From Microglena sp. YARC (Eukaryota; Chlorophyta; Chlorophyceae; Chlamydomonadales; Chlamydomonadaceae): 64,000 nt of DNA. The notes under the pieces are model-generated. The model worked only from the letters and a program-made list of their open reading frames with translations. It made no database searches and was not told the origin of the DNA. This document shows, one piece after another, positions 33,101 through 43,980 of the stretch. A program made the translations under genes and the position numbers. Location of the stretch: NCBI GenBank assembly GCA_022414725.1, contig CM039463.1:27180003-27244002 (forward strand). Direction: 5' to 3'. The first letter of the stretch is position 1; each line of letters starts with the position of its first letter.

Positions 33101-36100
33101 CATTGCATTGGACAGGAGGAGGAGGCAACGCGAATCCTCAATCCTCATCTCATTATCATCATCTGTGTACATATCATTGCATTGGACAGGAGTAGGAGGC
33201 AACGCGAATCCTCAATCCTCATCTTCATTATCATCATCTGTGTACATATCATTGCATTGGACAGGAGGAGGAGGCAACGCGAATCCTCAATCCTCATCTT
33301 CATTATCATCATCTGTGTACATATCATTGCATTGGACAGGAGGAGGAGGCAACGCGAATCCTCAATCCTCATCTTCATTATCATCATCTGTGTACATATC
33401 ATTGCATTGGACAGGAGGAGGAGGCAACGCGAATCCTCAATCCTCATCTTCATTATCATCATCTGTGTACATATCATTGCATTGGACAGGAGGAGGAGGC
33501 AACGCGAATCCTCAATCCTCATCTTCATTATCATCATCTGTGTACATATCATTGCATTGGACAGGAGGAGGAGGCAACGCGAATCCTCAATCCTCATCTT
33601 CATTATCATCATCTGTGTACATATCATTGCATTGGACAGGAGGAGGAGGCAACGCGAATCCTCAATCCTCATCTTCATTATCATCATCTGTGTACATATC
33701 ATTGCATTGGACAGGAGGAGGCAACGCGAATCCTCAATCCTCATCTTCATTATCATCATCTGTGTACATATCATTGCATTGGACAGGAGGAGGAGGCAAC
33801 GCGAATCCTCAATCCTCATCTTCATTATCATCATCTGTGTACATATCATTGCATTGGACAGGAGGAGGAGGCAACGCGAATCCTCAATCCTCATCTTCAT
33901 TATCATCATCTGTGTACATATCATTGCATTGGACAGGAGGAGGAGGCAACGCGAATCCTCAATCCTCATCTTCATTATCATCATCTGTGTACATATCATT
34001 TCATTGGACAGGAGGTAGTAGGCAACGCGAATCCTCAATCCTCATCTTCATTATCATCATCTGTGTACATATCATTGCATTGGACAGGAGGAGGAGGCAA
34101 CGCGAATCCTCAATCCTTATCTCATTATCATCATCACATATCATTGCATTGGACAGGAGGAGGAGGCAACGCGAATCCTCAATCCTCATCTTCATTATCA
34201 TCATCTGTGTACATATCATTGCATTGGACAGGAGGAGGAGGCAACGCGAATCCTCAATCCTCATCTTCATTATCATCATCTGTGTACATATCATTGCACT
34301 GGACAGGAGGAGGAGGCAACGCGAATCCTCAATCCTCATCTTCATTATCATCATCTGTGTACATATCATTGCATTGGACAGGTGGAGGAGGCAACGCGAA
34401 TCCTCAATCCTCATCTTCATTATCATCATCTGTGTACATATCATTGCATTGGACAGGAGTAGGAGGCAACGCGAATCCTCAATCCTCATCTTCATTATCA
34501 TCATCTGTGTACATATCATTGCATTGGACAGGAGGAGGAGGCAACGCGAATCCTCAATCCTCATCTTCATTATCATCATCTGTGTACATATCATTGCATC
34601 GAACAGGAGGAGGAGGCAACGTGAATCCTCAATCCTGCTCAATCCTCATCAATGAAAAATCCTTATTATGAGGCGTGAGGTTGAGGGGGCCAGCCCATTT
34701 GCTATCAAATCCTCATCATCCTCTTACTCATTGTACATATCATTGCATCAAGCAGGAGATGGCGGCATCGTGAAGATGAAGGTTGGCATTGCAGAGGCCC
34801 TTTCCAATCTAATCCAAGAACTGAGGGACATAAAGAAGGCAAGTGGTGTGCATTGCAGTTGGTAGTTGTACAGTTCTGAGGTATGTACAGTCATGTTGTA
34901 CAGTCCCGAGGTATGTACAGCCATGTTGTACAGTCCCGAGGTATGTACAGTTATGCTGTACAATCCTGAGGTATGTACAGCCATGTTGTACAGTCCTGAG
35001 GTATGTGCAGCCATGTTGTACAGTCCCGAGGTATGTACAGTCCTAAGATATGTACAGCCATGTTGTACAGTACTGATGTATGTACAGTCATGCTATACAG
35101 TCCGGAGGTATGTACAGCCACGTTGTACTCACAGTCCTGAGGTATGTACAGTCATGTTGTACAGTCCTGAGGTATGCAACAGCCATGTTGTACAGTCCCG
35201 AGGTATTCAAAATCGTGGTGTACACTCGGTCCTGAGGTATTTACAGTCATGTTGTACAGTTCTGAATTATGGTCGTGGTATGCAACCCCAATATGTGTAC
35301 AGTCTCGTTGTACAGTGCTGGAGAATATAATGCCATGCTGTACAATCCTGAAGTATTTACAGTCTTGTTGTGCAATCTTGAAGTACGAGCAATCCTGAAG
35401 TACACTGTCCCGATTTATATAAAGTTCTGTCGTACAGTCCTGAAGTATGCACAGTCATATTTTACAACCCCGAGGTATGTACAGTCTATCAGCTTATACA
35501 CTTCAAGAGTGGAGAGGTACTCGCAGCAGTCAAACGCGCCAATCTATACACGTAGATGAGAATGATTGACAGCGACTGGGGAACCACAAAGGGCACCAGT
35601 GGTGGAAGGGGCGAAAGCAGGGAACCTAATCAGGGTACAGGCTATACAGCGCGTGTCAGAGGACCAGGGGACGCAGCCTACAGGAAGCTGTCACTGTGTC
35701 ATGAAGGATGACACAGTACAGACAGAAAAGGAGTTACTGTCTATACCGATAGTTCTAAGAAAGTACAGAAGTAGTCACCAAGACATAAAACGATTGAGTG
35801 AACCGCAATTGATGCTGATACAGTCTTGTTGTACACTCAGGCCCAAGTATGTAAGGTCCTGTTTTACACTGTCCTGAGATATGTACTGTCACGATGGTAA
35901 GTCCTGATGTAAGTACATTCACGTTGAACAATCCTGATGCATGTACCGTCATGCAGTACAGTCCTGAAGTATGTACAGTCATGTCGTACAGATCTGAAGT
36001 CTGCACATTCATGCTGTACAGTCCTGAAGTATGTACAGTCATGTCGTACACTCGGTCCTGATGTATGCACAGCCTTGTCGTACGGTCCAGGAGTATGCAC

Positions 36101-36510
36101 AGTCCTGTTGTACGGTCCATTAAGGTACATACAAAGCTGGTGTACAGTCCTGTGGGTTGTACAGTCATGTCGTACACTCAGTTCTGGGGTATGTCCAGTC
36201 CCTTTGTACAGTCCTGAGGTGCGTGCTGTCCTGTTGTACTGTCCAATGGTATTGTAGTGCATCTCCGTGATGCAATCCTGTGTGTGGTGACTGAGAAGCT
36301 TAAGCGATGGGCCCGAGCTTTATCTCAGGGTCAGACAACACATCGATAGACACCAGATCTATCTGCCTTTCGCATTTGTGAAATAGACGCCTTTCCAATC
36401 TACCCTTTTTTTACATGTGTGAAAAAGCTAAGGTAGAGGCAGCCCAAGCACACACGGAGGGAGCCGCCGACATGCTGAAGGGCTCTATGGAGAAGAAGCA
36501 GGACTTCTGA
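30124..36510 (+). CDS. Probable small secreted protein, three exons
   Basis: Exons: 30124-30202, 34756-34838, 36433-36510, giving 79 residues in consistent phase (1, then 0). Exon 1 starts MAHPTYLVPMLLLLLTSAHA, a typical cleavable signal peptide (n-region, Leu core, AHA cleavage motif). Exon 2 encodes GIVKMKVGIAEALSNLIQEL, amphipathic and helix-like, and exon 3 AAQAHTEGAADMLKGSMEKK before TGA. The donor after exon 1 is GGTAAGT; the donor after exon 2 is AAG/GCAAGT, the known GC-AG consensus. The exon 2 acceptor is strongly supported because its sequence was amplified into two upstream arrays. I recognise no family. The third exon could be replaced by the Cys-rich exon at 36879, whose phase also fits. 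No transcript evidence is available. Confidence 0.45.
30505..31475. other. First intron of the secreted-protein gene, no exon seen
   Basis: Includes a family E copy (30505-30600), His-like (CAC)n DNA and the repeated phrase tagcttt/aaagctatac near 31060-31260 in opposite orientations, a possible weak inverted repeat. Short frames here lack support. Confidence 0.5.
31475..31560 (-). repeat. Dispersed family C, inverted copy 3
   Basis: Reverse complement of the 30000-30105 element: aatttcacctcagtag, gggtctcctgacacaaacca, gcggcaccgaggattcagtt. Confidence 0.6.
31570..32040 (+). repeat. 105-bp array carrying part of exon 2 (secreted-protein gene)
   Basis: Four to five units of about 105 bp. Each contains cagcattgtgaaaaagtagg, ctatcattgcagaggcctgt and accaagcatc, which align base by base with the start of exon 2 at 34762-34812 (gcatcgtgaagatgaaggtt, ggcattgcagaggcc). 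The remainder is catcctcatcaccatcattg filler. It is an exon-2 acceptor duplication with decayed coding content. Confidence 0.8.
32050..34645 (+). repeat. 75-bp satellite, about 34 units, acceptor-derived
   Basis: The unit contains tcctcaatcctcatcttcat, tatcatcatctgtgtacata, tcattgcattggacag and gaggaggaggcaacgcgaa. The last two blocks align with the acceptor and first bases of exon 2 at 34741-34774 (tcattgcatcaagcag/gagatggcggcatcgtgaa). Units are nearly identical with rare one- to nine-base indels. Because 75 is divisible by 3, two plus frames and one minus frame stay open for hundreds of codons (up to 883), switching at the indels. I reject these as genes. Confidence 0.93.
34663..34705 (-). 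repeat. Dispersed family B fragment
   Basis: ttattatgaggcgtgaggtt gagggggccagcccatttgc matches the inverted form of the family seen at 52950-53035. Confidence 0.6.
34862..35500. repeat. 30-bp array (gtatgtacagtcatgttgta)
   Basis: About twenty imperfect units of cagtcctgaggtatgtacagtcatgttgta just after the GC donor of exon 2. A second block at 35815-36250 uses the same unit, and about 300 bp of unrelated DNA (35520-35815) splits them. Some short spacers repeat ctcggtcctg. The unit holds many gtatgt donor-like motifs. Confidence 0.85.
35520..35815. other. Unique segment interrupting the 30-bp array
   Basis: A plus-strand frame (35566-35877) has balanced composition (ATGEPQRAPVVEGAKAGNLI) unlike the flanks. 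I recognise no family. It could be an inserted element fragment or an exon; no good acceptor is seen directly before it. Confidence 0.3.
35815..36250. repeat. 30-bp array, second block
   Basis: Fourteen or so more diverged units of tcctgaagtatgtacagtca, same family as 34862-35500. Confidence 0.85.
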
Positions 36511-36539
36511 CTTCAATTTTCACTTTAGCAAGAACTCAG

Positions 36540-36665
36540 GGCCCCCGACCCTACTTCACCCCTACCCCCCCCCCCCCCCTACCCCCCACACACACCCCTA
36601 CCCCCCCCCTACCCCCCCCCTACCCCCACCCATACACACACCGCACCCCCACCAAGGGGGGGGGT
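36540..36665. repeat. Poly-C/CCCTA low-complexity block
   Basis: C runs with CACACA and CCTAC interruptions. It follows a truncated family A copy at 36523-36556. Confidence 0.9.
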
Positions 36666-36722
36666 ACCAGTGCAACCACACTGGCTACTTCCAGGAACAG
36701 CTTTTGATATTGTAGAATTTAA

Positions 36723-36876
36723 TGGTCACTGTAGCAAGAACTCAGGGCCCATACCGATAAAACGATTGTTTGGTGTTCAATTTATCAATGCTTTTTTGTT
36801 TTTAGCCCTTCCTGTCAATGTTGGGCAAGTCCCTTTGTCCTATTTGGTACACCACTGAATTGCAGCATACATACAC
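36723..36876 (+). repeat. Dispersed family A, copy adjoining an exon acceptor
   Basis: Full-length family A copy whose 3' end (gcatacatacac) runs directly into the AG at 36877-36878 preceding the Cys-rich exon. Confidence 0.7.
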
Positions 36877-36878
36877 AG

Positions 36879-37520
36879 GACTGGGTGACCGCTGCATATG
36901 GCGGACATGATGCTGATGCTGATGCTGATGCTGATGCTGAGGGTGGATATCTATTCAAAGCTGCGGACTTCGACCAGATCACTTCCGTGCACAAGTCGAG
37001 CTCTGAGGTGGTGGTGGATGCCGCGACTACAGATGTGAATGTTGATGACAGTGGCGTGCAAGTTGTGGCCCCCTTTATGGATGTGGTGGTAGGCGAGGAC
37101 GGGGTGGCCGTAGGGGAGGACGGGGTGGCCGTAGGGAAGGACGGGGTGGCCGTAGGGGAGGACGGAGTGACTGTGGGCACACCCTTCGCTCGGATTCATC
37201 CTAAGCGCAGGTTGAATGCAAGTGCATGTGATTGCGTGTGTGATCCATCTGAGTGTGAGTGCGGCTGCGATGCACCACCTGAAGGCTATTGTCCTCCATG
37301 CAAGCTTCACACTTTTCATGTAGAATGTTCCCCTTGTCCTCCATGCCCAGCTACTGAGCAAAAGAGTGACGAGCCAGGTCCTATTGATTGCGATTGTTGG
37401 TGTGGACCATGTCCTACGTGTGACTGCGATCGGTTTGGTGATGGTTGTCCCCCATGCCGCGAGTCATATTCTAGCGCAAATTGTCTCCCATGCCCTGCCT
37501 GTCCAGAAAACAAAGGTTGA
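36879..37520 (+). CDS. Cys-rich acidic exon ending in a stop codon
   Basis: Open from an acceptor-like catacatacacag at 36878 to TGA at 37518-37520 (213 residues from GAC). It begins DWVTAAYGGHDADADADADA, has a short acidic repeat (VGEDGVAVGEDGVAVG, about four 7-residue units), a basic step (IHPKRRLN), then about 100 residues with roughly 24 Cys in CxC, CxxC and PPC patterns (CDCVCDPSECECGCD, CDCWCGPCPTCDCD). Real coding is supported by composition, by codon-scale repeats staying in frame and by the clear stop. Such Cys/Pro-rich segments are usual in secreted or wall proteins (inference). Exon 2 of the upstream secreted-protein gene ends in the matching phase (0), so this may be its alternative last exon. 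No Met start is seen. Confidence 0.5.
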   Translation, partial: DWVTAAYGGHDADADADADAEGGYLFKAADFDQITSVHKSSSEVVVDAATTDVNVDDSGVQVVAPFMDVVVGEDGVAVGEDGVAVGKDGVAVGEDGVTVGTPFARIHPKRRLNASACDCVCDPSECECGCDAPPEGYCPPCKLHTFHVECSPCPPCPATEQKSDEPGPIDCDCWCGPCPTCDCDRFGDGCPPCRESYSSANCLPCPACPENKG

Positions 37521-37554
37521 CACAATGTGTTGTACAGGTAGGGCAACGGCAACA

Positions 37555-37692
37555 TGGCATCATATGATATCATATGATGCCGGCAGTCAGACTAGGCAAA
37601 AATTACCACTTATATACAATATCATATGATGCAAATTGTATGGTATCATATGATATCATACCCGCGTTTGGTCAGTATCATATGATTTGCCG
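37555..37692 (-). mobile_element. MITE-like palindromic element, copy 2 (inverted)
   Basis: Same blocks as 1836-1976 in reverse: atcatatgatatcatatgat, gccggcagtcagactaggc, a ttaccact AT-rich middle and tgatatcatacccgcgtttg. It begins about 35 bp after the Cys-rich exon stop codon, so it may contribute 3' UTR. Confidence 0.65.
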
Positions 37693-37699
37693 ATCCCTA

Positions 37700-39145
37700 T
37701 GTATAACACGGATCAGGGTGAGGGTTGAGAAGCTAAAGGAGTTTGCTGTGTTGGGACACAGTTTTGGCAATTCGAGCCCCATCCTTCCGAAGACCCCAAG
37801 TGAGATTCTTGTGAGCCTTTTACAGCGCGGATGTACGTGCTATCTGGCTTGACCCTTGGTGAGATTATTGTGAGCCTTTTATAACACGGATGTAGGTGCT
37901 ATCTGGCTTGTCCCCAAGTGAGATTCTTGTTTTTCAAGATTGGGAAAGTTAACTGGAAGTCTATCTACAGATACGTTGAAAAGCTATCCATTTTTTTTGA
38001 CATGTAACAATTCAAATTGAAAATTCGAGGTGGACTCGAAATGATAATTACAATTTCCCTGGGAATGATTTTTCACCGCCATCGCCACCTACCCCGACGA
38101 CGGCTATCAGCTAGATTGCTGTCTGAAGCCATATAACCAAGCCTAACTTTCAAGTAAGGTGGACTCGTGGAACACCCACTGTGCGTCTCAAACTCCAGGG
38201 TCCGAATCCAAAATGTCAGGGGCTGGACCATTGATAAAATGCTTTACTTTGAGTTGATTAGGTTACTGCCGAAGACGGCGAGCAGCGGATTATACCTGTC
38301 CTGCTACACATCGAGTGGTATCGGAATCCCTATCACACCCTGTCCATACAGGAATTCCTGTCCTCTTCTGTTCTGTATTGGAATTCAGCCCTAAAGGCTG
38401 GACCCATGTATCCTAGCTCAAGTTCAATGAGCATTAATCAACCCAGCCCCGTCAGCACTACTGGTAGCAGGAGAGTCCTTAACATAGCTTGTCTTTTCAG
38501 CTACGAGCAACAGCTTCTAGGCAGCTTCCCTGCCTGGCTGTTCAGTCAAACCTATTGCAGCCTAGTGCACCTTGCAGCTGACACAATCAGCTGTCCAGAA
38601 CTGCTGAAATATGGGGGTGACTGGCTGGTCAGCCAAACCTATTGCAGCCTAGCGCACCTTGCAGCTGACACAATCAGCTGTCCAGAACTGCTGAGATATG
38701 GGGGTGCAGCACAGTGGCGGGCTCAGGGAGTGATCAAGTGACTTTAATGTTTCGAGTCCTAGGCTTGGTCATGATAGCTTAGTCATTATATCTTGCGAGT
38801 CCTAGGCTTAGTCATGATAGCTTAGTCATGATATCTTGCGAGTCCTAGGCTTGGTCACTGAACGTAATGACAACGCCTGGTGGGGTGAGGTTTCCGTGGG
38901 TATCGCACTGGGGGACTTGGAATTGGAAGCAGTGGACATCCTGCCAGGCTGTCGAGGTGTAGGGGAGTTGGAATTGGAAGACGGTGAACAGCCAAGAGTT
39001 TGCTGAAACACCATGTAACAGTTCATGTTACACCAGGGTGCGGACTAACTTAAGAGTGATAGTCAGCACCCTGTTGTAATGTAGGGAGCTGCCTAGAAGC
39101 TGCCAAGAAAAGCAAAGAAGAGAAGCCCTGGCAACAATTGTTTCC
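37700..39145. other. Intergenic DNA between convergent genes
   Basis: Two to three units of tgagattcttgtgagccttt lie at 37800-37930. Two copies of a 75-bp unit at 38550-38700 (cctattgcagcctagygcac) sit in a family E fragment, and three copies of gagtcctaggcttrgtcatg at 38755-38855. The 111-codon frame at 38406-38741 is built from those repeats and is rejected. Confidence 0.5.
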
Positions 39146-39149
39146 GCCT

Positions 39150-39765
39150 CATCACCAGATGAGTCCCAGGCACTTGAGGTCCTTGTAGGTCTTACGGTTG
39201 TGGACATTGCCAGGCACATCCTTAAACTCTTCATCCAGTTCCGACTTGAAGCCACCCTTTTTCGAAGCGAGCTGAGAGGTTTAATAAGCAGCAGCCGGGC
39301 TGTTGCCTGTAACATGAAAAGACAGCCAGGCCGTTGCCAGCAAGATGAAGATTGCCAGCCGGGCCGTTGCCAGAAAGATGAAGAGACAGTCAGGGTAGGA
39401 CAGTTGGCAGTCGGTTGTAGACATTGCCATGTACATCCTTAAATTCTGCATCAAATTCTTCTTCTTCTTCTTCTGATCAGATGAGGCCCTAGCGCTTGAG
39501 GTCCTCGTAGGTCTTTCGGTTGTAGACATTGCCATGTGCGTCCTCAAACTCTTCACCCAGCTCTTCCTTGAAGCCACCCTTGTTCGAAGTAAGCCTCCTT
39601 AAATTCGTCATACAATTTTTCATCTTCTCCTTCTTCTTCTGATTAGATGAGGCCCTGGCGCTTAAGGTCCTCGTAGGTCTTTTGGTTGTAGACATTGCCA
39701 TGTGCGTCCTCAAACTCTTCACCCAGCTCTTCCTTGAAGCCACCCTTGTTCGAAGTAAGCCTTTT
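39150..39765 (-). repeat. Tandem copies of the SF3A3 terminal exon
   Basis: Three copies of the last coding segment including the stop region lie at about 39650-39760, 39488-39590 and 39160-39263, spaced by a ttcttctccttcttcttctg-type tract. The first two still read [19 protein letters not shown]; the third is decayed. A partial fourth lies near 39418-39445. They extend downstream of the functional stop at 39809. Confidence 0.93.
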
Positions 39766-39808
39766 TAAATTCGTCATACAATTTTTCATCTTCTCCTTCT
39801 TCTTCTGA

Positions 39809-41064
39809 TTAGATGAGGCCCTGGCGCTTAAGGTCCTCGTAGGTCTTTCGGTTGTAGACATTGCCATGTGCGTCCTCAAACTCTTCATCCAGCTCTGCCT
39901 TGAATCCACCCTTGTTCTTGTCCACCATGTTCTTCCACAACGAAAGCGCGTCCTCGATCTTGACGACCTCTGCTCAGGGGTGAGGGTGTGGGGGGGGTGG
40001 TTGAGTGTGGGTGTGAGTGTGAGTGTGGGTGTGAGTGTGGGTTTGGGATGAGCGGGGGTGTTCGGGGTGGAGTGGGGTGGTGGGGTGGGGGTGAATGAGG
40101 GAAGTTGGTGAGCGTGGTGGGACTAGCAGTGCAAGGACGTTTTGGTATGTGTTTGTTTGTCATCCACCATACTCTTCCACAACGAAAGCGCTTCCTCCAT
40201 CTTGACGACCTCTGCTCAGGGGTGAGGGTGTGTGGGGGCTGGTTGAGGGTGGGGAGGGGTGAGCGTGGTGGGACTAGCAGTGCAAGGACGTTTTGGTATG
40301 TGTTTGTTTGTCATCCACCATACTCTTCCACAACGAAACGCGTCCTCCATCTTGACGAACCCTGCTCAGGGATGAAAGAGGGAAATCGGCGGATCGGTTG
40401 GTGGGTGTGTGTGGGAGGGGTTGGAGAGGGTGGGTGGGTGGGTCTGGGTGGGAGAGGGTTGAAGAGGGTGGGTGGGTGGTGTGGGTTGGAGAGGGTGGGT
40501 GGGAGAGGGTGGGTGGGTGGGTGAGGGTGTGGGTGGATGTGAGATAGGAAATCGCTTATTTAGATACTTAGCTACAGCAGTTAGTTAGTTTGCCTGTTTG
40601 CCTGTTTGTTTAGATGCATGCTTGCTTGCTTGCTTGTTTGTTTGTCTGTTTCTATGAGTTCACTGAACATAACACATCCAATCATCACACTGCCTGATAA
40701 TTGTAAAATTAAATGATCACTGTAGCACGAACTCAGGGCCCCCTTCGGCCAAACGATTGTTTGGGGTCCAGTTCATCAATGCTTTTTCTTTTTAGCCCTT
40801 CCTAGCACGGTTGGGCACAGGACTTTTTGGCCCACCCCTGGACTGTTACATACATACATACATACACTGCTACAATACTGCCACATGGTTGGAGGTGCCG
40901 TAGCACATGTCAAATGAGTAGGGACCGGCATAAGACATGATGTTGATCAAAGGCGAGTATGATATCATATGATGTAAATGGTAACTTTAGCCTGGTCAGA
41001 CTGCCGGCATCATATAATATCATATGATGACTTGAAATAATATTATATCATATTGCCATTCCAC

Positions 41065-41136
<72 letters not shown>

Positions 41137-43932
41137 GTATCTTTCTTTCTCTCCCTCTCTTTCCCCTCCAATCGGCCATAGGGTAACCGCAGGCTTACTA
41201 ATATGAGTAATAGACCCACCCATACCAGCGTACCATAGAAGCACTTGTTGTTGGGGATGCCCAGGGCGCAGGTACCATGTTAACCCTGTATTCCCCCCAC
41301 CCCCACCCTATACCACCCACCCACACTCACACCCAGCGTACCAAGGAAGCACTTGTTGTTGGGAATGCCCAGGGCGCGGGTACCATGTTAACCCTATATT
41401 CCCCCCACCCCCCACCCTATGCCACCCACCCACACTCACACCCAGCGTACCAAGGAAGCACTTGTTGTTGGGAATGCCCAGGGCGCGGGTACCATGTTAA
41501 CCCTATATTCCCCCCACCCCCCACCCTATGCCACCCACCCTGTACCACCCACCCACACTCACACCCAGCGTACCATAGAAGCACTTGTTGTTGGGAATGC
41601 CCAGGGCGCGGGTACCATGTTAACCCTATATTCCCCCACCCCCCACCCTATGCCACCCACCCTGTACCACCCACCCACACTCACACCCAGCGTACCAAGA
41701 AGCACTTGTTGTTGGGAATGCCCAGGGCGCGGGTACCATGTTAACCCTGTATTCCCCCCCACCCCCCACCCTATGCCACCCACCCTGTACCACCCACCCA
41801 CACTCACACCCAGCGTACCATAGAAGCACTTGTTGTTGGGAATGCCCAGGGCGCGGTACCATGTTAACCCTGTATTCCCCCACCCCCACCCTATGCCACC
41901 CACCCTGTACCACCCACCCGCACTCACACCCAGCGTACCAAGAAGCACTTGTTGTTGGGAATGCCCAGGGCGCGGGTACCATGTTAACCCTGTATTCCCC
42001 CCACCCCCCACCCTATGCCACCCACCCTGTACCACCCACCCACACTCACACCCAGCGTACCAAGGAAGCACTTGTTGTTGGGAATGCCCAGGGCGCGGGT
42101 ACCATGTTAACCCTGTATTCCCCCACCCCCCACCCTATGCCACCCACCCTGTACCACCCACCCGCACTCACACCCAGCGTACCATAGAAGCACTTGTTGT
42201 TGGGAATGCCCAGGGCGCGGGTACCATGTTAACCCTATATTCCCCCCACCCCCCACCCTATGCCACCCACCCTGTACCACCCACCCACACTCACACCCAG
42301 CGTACCAAGGAAGCACTTGTTGTTGGGAATGCCCAGGGCGCGGGTACCATGTTAACCTGTATTCCCCCACCCCCCACCCTATACCACCCACCCGCACTCA
42401 CACCCAGCGTACCATAGAAGCACTTGTTGTTGGGAATGCCAGGGCGCGGGGTACCATGTTAACCCTGTATTCCCCCACCCCCCACCCTATGCCACCCACC
42501 CGCACTCACACCCAGCGTACCATAGAAGCACTTGTTGTTGGGAATGCCCAGGGCGCGGGTACCATGTTAACCCTGTATTCCCCCCACCCCCCACCCTATA
42601 CCACCCACCCTGTACCACCCACCCACACTCACACCCAGCGTACCAAGGAAGCACTTGATGTTGGAGAAGCCCAGGGCGCGGGTACCACCTAAACCCTATA
42701 GCACCCCCACACTCCCACCCTGTACCACCCACCTACACCCAGCGTACCATAGAAGCACTTATTGTTGGGGATGCCCTGGGCGCGGACACCACCTAAACCC
42801 TATAGCACTCACACACCCCCATCCCCCAAGCATATACCCACCCACCCACCCACCCACACTCATACCCAGCGTACCATAGAAGCACTTGTTGTTGGGGATG
42901 CCCAGGGCGCGCATGCCGTTCTGGTGGCGCCACTCCTTGAAGTGCTTCTCAAAGGCTCGCCTGCATACGAGTTGGGGTGTGTGAGCTTAGGAGTGGGTGG
43001 TGGGTGACTGAGTGGGTTAGTGAATGAGGGTGTAGGTGGGTGGGGTGAGGGTGGGTGGGTGAGGGAGGAGTGTGTGGATGGATGAGTGGATGAGTGTGTG
43101 AGTGTGTGTGTGGGTGGGTTGGGTTGGGTGAGTGGATGAGGGTTTGGGTGGGTTGGGTGTGGGTGTGGGTGGGTTGGGTGAGGGTGTGGTGGTGAGGGTG
43201 TGGGTGGGTTGGGTGAGTGGGTGGGTGAGGTCAGGAGTGGGTGAGGGTGGGGTGGGTGAGGTAAGGAGTGTGTGGGTGGGTGAGTGGATGAGTGTGCGGG
43301 TGGTTAGGGGTGGGTGAGCTTAGGAGTGGATGAGGGTGTGGGTGCGGTGGGTTAGGATGTGGGTGGTTTGGGGTGGGTGAGATTAGGAGTGTGTGGGTGG
43401 TTTGGGGTGGGTGAGTGGATGAGGGTGTGGTGGGTTAGGGCATGGGTGGTTTGGGGTGGGTGAGCGCGTGGGCAAGGTTGAAGGTGAGGGTGGGTTGGGG
43501 TGGGTGAGTGGATGAGGGTGTGTGTGTGTGTGGGGGTGGGTGAGTGGATGCGTGTGTGTGAATTGGGTGAGGGTGTGGGTGGGTTGGTGAGGATGTGGTG
43601 GGCTTAGGAGTGGGTGGGTGAGGTCAGGAGTGGGTGAGGGTGGGGTGGGTGAGGTTAGGACTGGGTGTGTGGGTGAGTGGATGAGGGCGTGGGTGGGTGG
43701 GTAAGGGTGTTGGTGCGGTGGGTGCGGGTGGGGTGGGTGAGTGTGTGGGCAAGGTTGGGGCTGAGGGTGGGTGAGGGTGGGCTGGGTGAGGTCTGGAGTA
43801 GTTCGGAGTGGTACGGAGGGGTTAGGCGGGGTTAGTTAAGGTTAGGTCTCCTTCATATTTTTGCATTTTCACACATCCAATTTTTCATATTGTGTGTGGT
43901 GTGTGTGTGTGTGTGTGTGTGTGTGAGTGTGT

Positions 43933-43980
<48 letters not shown>

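Noticed and set aside
25750..34645. CRISPR array
   Set aside because: Units are contiguous with no unique spacers, and the DNA is eukaryotic nuclear.
32004..34655. 883-codon plus-strand frame and other long frames over the 75-bp array
   Set aside because: The unit is divisible by 3 and lacks stops in several frames, frames switch at indels, and the unit aligns with an intron acceptor. No start context or non-repeat domain.
38406..38741. 111-codon plus-strand frame
   Set aside because: Made of a dispersed element fragment and a duplicated 75-bp unit; nothing conserved.
41277..42417. Pro/Thr/His-rich plus frames over the exon 10 array
   Set aside because: Antisense to SF3A3 and periodic with the array unit.
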